10,613 nt of DNA, from positions 1 to 10,613 of the forward strand of contig CAIZCB010000436.1 of the NCBI GenBank assembly GCA_903931355.1. Reading direction: 5' to 3'. The translations under genes and the position numbers were made by a program. Position 1 is the first letter of the stretch; every line of letters begins with the position of its first letter. Below, piece by piece: positions 7,504 through 10,613 of the stretch. This stretch comes from an uncultured Pseudomonadota bacterium (GTDB lineage: Bacteria; Pseudomonadota; Gammaproteobacteria; Methylococcales; Methylomonadaceae). The notes under the pieces were generated by a model. It searched no databases, had not been told where the DNA came from, and was given only the letters and a program-made list of their open reading frames with translations.

Positions 7504-8411
7504 TAGGCGTTGCCCTCAGCATTAAATAACTCAATCAGGCGCGGGATAAATTGAGCAAGTTCCGCGCTCATAATGGAAAAATCAGCATCAAACTGTTCAA
7601 CATCGTCAAATGCTTCAATGTCAGCCGCTTGTTCTTGGATTAAATCCAAAAACTTTAAGCGTTTAACGGATAAATTCTCATCCAGAACAAATGACACTCT
7701 ATCGGCCCAGCTCATCGCTAATTTAATAGCTTGTTTGCCACTATCTAAATGGTTTTTGATTTCTGGTAAGGCTAAATCATGGCGTTTACAGCGAATAATG
7801 CCGCCTTCTTCTTCTGGTGAGCGCAATTCGCATTCGTCCTCAACCAAAATGTCTTTAGGTGAAGTATTGGTTATTAACCATTCTGTCATCACCGTAGCTG
7901 GTTTAGTGCCTGCACCGATTGGCACCACAGGCAAAGAACCCAAGCATTTACGCAACAAACTTAATAAGTCTTCGGCCTTTTTTGGTGAGGCGGCATCAAC
8001 CACAATCCAACCACCTTGACTATCGATATAAGCATAGGTTTTGCGCGAAAACGAAAATGCTCTTGGCAATAATTCAAAAATTAATTCATCTTTGACCCGA
8101 GAGCGTTCTTTGCCAGGCAATTTCCGAGCTTCACGTTCTTCAATTTCGCTGATTTTGTCTTGCAGCATTTCATTGATCACAGAAGCTGGAATTACTTTTT
8201 CTTCTTTTTTGGCGCAAACCATGAAAAAGCCATTATTCGCATGAACTAACGCGTCAGACGCTCTGCCCAGTGGCGAAGTAAATCCAAAGCTAAATTCATC
8301 ATGACCACCGCAAGGCGTGAATGGATGTTGTTGTAATTTTTCTTCTAAAGCCTCGGCAGCTAAAGTAAAAGGCTCGGTAAACCGATAAACGGCAAGATTT
8401 TTAAACCACAT
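7503..8411 (-). CDS. rdgC: Recombination-associated protein RdgC
   Basis: RdgC is a ring-shaped, sequence-independent DNA-binding protein of the nucleoid that limits RecA access to DNA and is needed in some recombination-deficient backgrounds. The 302-residue product matches E. coli RdgC (303 aa) along its length. It starts MWFKNLAVYR and contains FTPCGG near residue 33, an ARKLPGKERSRVKDE segment, LLPRAFSFS, the AKKAEDLLSLLRKCLGSLPVVP-like block and KRLKFLD. The ATG at 8411 is preferred over one at 8441 because family members begin at this point and because the 8441 ATG overlaps the likely -10 element. The last base of the stop is shared with the start of the L,D-transpeptidase gene downstream. 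The gene is divergent from trpE. Confidence 0.95.
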   Translation of the reverse strand: MWFKNLAVYRFTEPFTLAAEALEEKLQQHPFTPCGGHDEFSFGFTSPLGRASDALVHANNGFFMVCAKKEEKVIPASVINEMLQDKISEIEEREARKLPGKERSRVKDELIFELLPRAFSFSRKTYAYIDSQGGWIVVDAASPKKAEDLLSLLRKCLGSLPVVPIGAGTKPATVMTEWLITNTSPKDILVEDECELRSPEEEGGIIRCKRHDLALPEIKNHLDSGKQAIKLAMSWADRVSFVLDENLSVKRLKFLDLIQEQAADIEAFDDVEQFDADFSIMSAELAQFIPRLIELFNAEGNA

Positions 8412-8439
8412 GAAAGGACTCTTTTTTAGAAAACTTCCC

Positions 8440-8466
8440 ATTATCGCAAATTTAATGAAGTGTTAA
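8440..8466 (-). promoter_or_regulatory. Probable promoter of the rdgC-L,D-transpeptidase operon
   Basis: On the minus strand TTAACA (8461-8466) and GATAAT (8440-8445) each match the sigma70 consensus at five of six positions. The 15-base spacer is short. Transcription would start near 8433, about 20 bases before the chosen rdgC ATG. Confidence 0.45.
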
Positions 8467-8479
8467 AAATCCCAGTGCA

Positions 8480-8485
8480 TATAAG
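8480..8485 (+). promoter_or_regulatory. Possible -10 element for trpE
   Basis: TATAAG matches the -10 consensus at five of six positions and would give a leader of roughly 78 bases before the trpE ATG at 8570. No convincing -35 is seen at the right distance. I see no leader peptide with clustered tryptophan codons and no hairpin followed by a T run, so classical attenuation is not supported. Confidence 0.3.
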
Positions 8486-8569
8486 CTTGCTGTCGCTGGA
8501 CTTGGCTTTGTGGGTTACAATCGCACATTGCACCAACGGTTGAATCCCGATAACGCCAAGAGAATAAGA

Positions 8570-10057
8570 ATGACACCCGCGCAATTCAATCAATATGCCC
8601 AACAGGGCTACAACCGCATCCCCATTAGTCGTGAAGTGCTGGCTGATTTGGATACCCCGCTTAGCGCCTATTTAAAGTTAGCCAATGGCCCGTATTCTTA
8701 TTTATTTGAGTCGGTTCATGGCGGCGAACAATGGGGGCGCTACTCCATTATCGGTTTGCCCTGTAAAACCCGAATTAAGATTAATGGCAATCAAATTCGG
8801 ATTGAAATTGACGGTGCCGAAACTCAGCAATTCGAACATCCACAACCTTTAGCGTGGATAGAAGACTATCGCCAGCAATACAAAGTCCCCGATATACAAG
8901 GTCTGCCACGTTTTAATGGTGGATTGGTCGGCTATTTCGGTTATGAAACCATTGCCTATATCGAACCGCGTTTAAAAGCGACCGGTAAACCGGATCCGAT
9001 TGGTACGCCCGATATTCTGTTGATGGTTTCAGAAGATTTGCTAGTGTTTGATAACCTGTCTGGCAAGATGCTGTTGTTGACTCACGCCAATCCTGCCGAT
9101 GCCAATGCTTATGAAAATGCTCAAGCACGACTAGATCAATTAGTCACCACATTACGCGAAGCTAAAGCCAAGCCGTTGCCGCATCAAGTGGCTAAACAAG
9201 TACAGGAAGCTGACTTTGTTTCTGGTTTTACCCAACAAGGTTTTGAAGACGCGGTATTAAAAGCCAAACAATACATTACCAATGGCGACATTATGCAAGT
9301 GGTATTGTCGCAACGGATGTCGATTCCATTTGCTGCCCAGCCATTAGATTTATACCGTGCTTTGCGCTGTCTAAATCCATCGCCGTATATGTATTACCTG
9401 AATCTCGAAGATTTCCATATCGTCGGCTCATCACCAGAAATTTTAGTGCGCTTGGAAGATGAACAAGTCACTGTCCGGCCGATTGCTGGTACCCGTCGTC
9501 GAGGTGAAACTCCTGAGCAAGATTTAGCCCTAGAACAAGATTTACTCGCCGATCCTAAAGAAATTGCCGAGCATTTAATGCTGATTGATTTAGGTCGTAA
9601 CGATACCGGCCGTGTTGCCAAAATCGGCAGCGTCAAACTCACCGATAAAATGATTATCGAACGCTATTCGCATGTCATGCACATCGTCTCGAATGTCACA
9701 GGCGAATTACAGACCGGTAAAAATGCTTTCGATGTATTGGCGGCGACATTTCCTGCCGGAACCGTTAGCGGTGCGCCAAAAATTCGCGCGATGGAAATTA
9801 TCAACGAGCTGGAGCCGGTTAAGCGTGGCATTTATTCCGGTGCAGTCGGTTACATTTCGTGGTCGGGCAATCTCGACACCGCGATTGCAATCCGCACCGC
9901 CGTGATTAAAGATCAAACCTTACACATTCAAGCTGGCGCAGGTATCGTTTATGACTCAGTGCCACGCAACGAATGGGATGAAACAATGAACAAAGGCCGG
10001 GCAGTGTTCCGCGCCGTCAGTATGGCCGAAGCAGGTCTGGAAGGAGCAAAGTCATGA
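8570..10057 (+). CDS. trpE: Anthranilate synthase component I TrpE
   Basis: TrpE aminates chorismate and eliminates pyruvate to give anthranilate, the first committed step of tryptophan synthesis, using ammonia supplied by TrpG. The 495-residue product begins MTPAQF, the start usual for Pseudomonas-type TrpE. A GTG at 8510 would add 20 residues of no family resemblance. The N-terminal domain carries [18 protein letters not shown] and [14 protein letters not shown]; its Ser48 corresponds to the serine of the LLES tryptophan feedback site, with Phe replacing Leu before Glu. The chorismate-binding domain has PIAGTRRRG (304-312), [12 protein letters not shown] (334-345), [10 protein letters not shown] (400-409), QAGAGIV (454-460) and DETMNKGRA. 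No key residue is missing. The stop overlaps the trpG start (ATGA), so the two subunits are coupled. The related PabB and salicylate synthases are less likely given the pairing and the feedback-site sequence. Confidence 0.96.
   Translation: MTPAQFNQYAQQGYNRIPISREVLADLDTPLSAYLKLANGPYSYLFESVHGGEQWGRYSIIGLPCKTRIKINGNQIRIEIDGAETQQFEHPQPLAWIEDYRQQYKVPDIQGLPRFNGGLVGYFGYETIAYIEPRLKATGKPDPIGTPDILLMVSEDLLVFDNLSGKMLLLTHANPADANAYENAQARLDQLVTTLREAKAKPLPHQVAKQVQEADFVSGFTQQGFEDAVLKAKQYITNGDIMQVVLSQRMSIPFAAQPLDLYRALRCLNPSPYMYYLNLEDFHIVGSSPEILVRLEDEQVTVRPIAGTRRRGETPEQDLALEQDLLADPKEIAEHLMLIDLGRNDTGRVAKIGSVKLTDKMIIERYSHVMHIVSNVTGELQTGKNAFDVLAATFPAGTVSGAPKIRAMEIINELEPVKRGIYSGAVGYISWSGNLDTAIAIRTAVIKDQTLHIQAGAGIVYDSVPRNEWDETMNKGRAVFRAVSMAEAGLEGAKS
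10041..10046 (+). promoter_or_regulatory. Shine-Dalgarno of trpG
   Basis: AAGGAG lies seven bases before the ATG at 10054, within the last codons of trpE. With the ATGA overlap it fixes the trpG start. Confidence 0.75.
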
Positions 10058-10613
10058 GCGCCGTGAAAGTGGTAATGGTCGATAACTACGACTCGTTTAC
10101 CTATAACCTTGTGCAATATTTTGGTGAATTAGGCGCAGATGTCACCGTGGTGCGGAATGATGAAGTCACTGTCGCTGATATTGAAGCGATGCAGCCCGAC
10201 AAAATCGTTATTTCCCCAGGCCCATGTACACCAAAAGAAGCCGGTATTTCGGTGGAAACTATCCGCACTTTAGCCGGTAAATACCCGATTTTGGGCGTTT
10301 GCTTAGGACATCAAAGTATCGGATATGCCTTTGGCGGCAATATCATCCACGCTAAAAGCATTATGCACGGCAAAACCTCGCTGGTTTATCACCATGATCT
10401 TGGGGTTTTCAAAGGCTTAAATAATCCCTTCACCGCCACTCGTTACCATTCATTGGTGATAGAGCAAGCCAGTTTGCCAGATTGCTTGGAAGTGACCGCT
10501 TGGACCCAAGATGAGGCTGGCAATATCGACGAAATCATGGGGGTTCGTCATAAAACCCTTGATATTGAAGGCGTGCAATTCCATCCAGAATCGATTTTGA
10601 CTGAGCATGGGCA
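10054..10613 (+). CDS. trpG: Anthranilate synthase component II TrpG, glutamine amidotransferase (3' end cut by window)
   Basis: TrpG hydrolyses glutamine and passes ammonia to TrpE. The frame is open from the ATG to the window edge (186 complete codons). It shows the class I glutamine amidotransferase layout: [10 protein letters not shown] (10-19), oxyanion segment SPGPCTP (54-60), nucleophile Cys83 in [14 protein letters not shown] (104-109), the TRYHSLV segment, and the His177/Glu179 pair of [10 protein letters not shown]. Stand-alone TrpG proteins are about 190-200 residues, so only a short tail is missing. It is not fused to TrpD or TrpE as far as seen. In many gammaproteobacteria the same protein can also serve as PabA in folate synthesis, which sequence alone cannot exclude. 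Overlap ATGA with trpE implies one transcript; trpD and trpC would be expected beyond the window. Confidence 0.95.
   Translation, partial: MSAVKVVMVDNYDSFTYNLVQYFGELGADVTVVRNDEVTVADIEAMQPDKIVISPGPCTPKEAGISVETIRTLAGKYPILGVCLGHQSIGYAFGGNIIHAKSIMHGKTSLVYHHDLGVFKGLNNPFTATRYHSLVIEQASLPDCLEVTAWTQDEAGNIDEIMGVRHKTLDIEGVQFHPESILTEHG

Noticed and set aside
7573..8019. Long open frame antisense to rdgC
   Set aside because: Rich in Ser, Asn and Lys with no motif, and fully covered by a confident rdgC reading.
8412..8441. Upstream ATG at 8441 for rdgC
   Set aside because: RdgC proteins begin with the WFKNL segment near residue 2, and the 8441 ATG overlaps the probable -10 element.
8475..8543. Short GTG-initiated frame of 22 codons before trpE, as a trp leader peptide
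   Set aside because: It contains a single tryptophan codon, has no ribosome binding site and is not followed by a terminator hairpin with a T run.
8510..8569. GTG start extending TrpE by 20 residues
   Set aside because: TrpE of the Pseudomonas type starts at the MTPAQF-like position, and the extension shows no family resemblance or ribosome binding site.

Overview
The window looks like chromosomal DNA from a gammaproteobacterium of moderate GC. RdgC, BamD next to a divergent rluD-pgeF pair, a Braun-type lipoprotein and a Pseudomonas-like stand-alone TrpE/TrpG pair all point that way. The combination with a eukaryote-type phosphoglucomutase and a small CCDC90/DUF1640-like membrane protein would suit a methanotroph of the Methylococcales. 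That genus-level idea is inference from general resemblance, not a database match. I see no rRNA, tRNA, insertion sequence, prophage, CRISPR array or origin, and no gene-free stretch over 300 bases.

Left part (1-3490): bamD on the minus strand diverges from a plus-strand cluster rluD-pgeF-ZIP transporter. rluD and pgeF overlap by 14 bases, and the ZIP gene starts one base after pgeF at a TTG codon with a good Shine-Dalgarno. Middle-left (3490-5480), both genes on the minus strand: a small C-terminally anchored membrane protein, then (upstream) phosphoglucomutase pgm with its terminator between them.

Middle-right (5480-8411): a cell-envelope block. A small secreted YkuD-type L,D-transpeptidase is followed by an Lpp/OprI-like alanine-rich lipoprotein with a strong promoter and a textbook terminator. 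Converging on that terminator is a second, larger LysM-YkuD L,D-transpeptidase, which is translationally coupled to rdgC. In known systems YkuD enzymes attach the C-terminal lysine of Lpp to peptidoglycan, so the three envelope genes plausibly form a working set.

Right part (8412-10613): trpE and the start of trpG, coupled by an ATGA overlap, giving the two subunits of anthranilate synthase. trpG is cut by the window edge just after its catalytic HPES motif.

Most of the window is housekeeping sequence. The parts most worth a second look are the Lpp/L,D-transpeptidase cluster, the regularly spaced TTGG/CCAA half-sites in front of the lpp promoter, the coupling of rdgC to an L,D-transpeptidase, and the small CCDC90-like protein.
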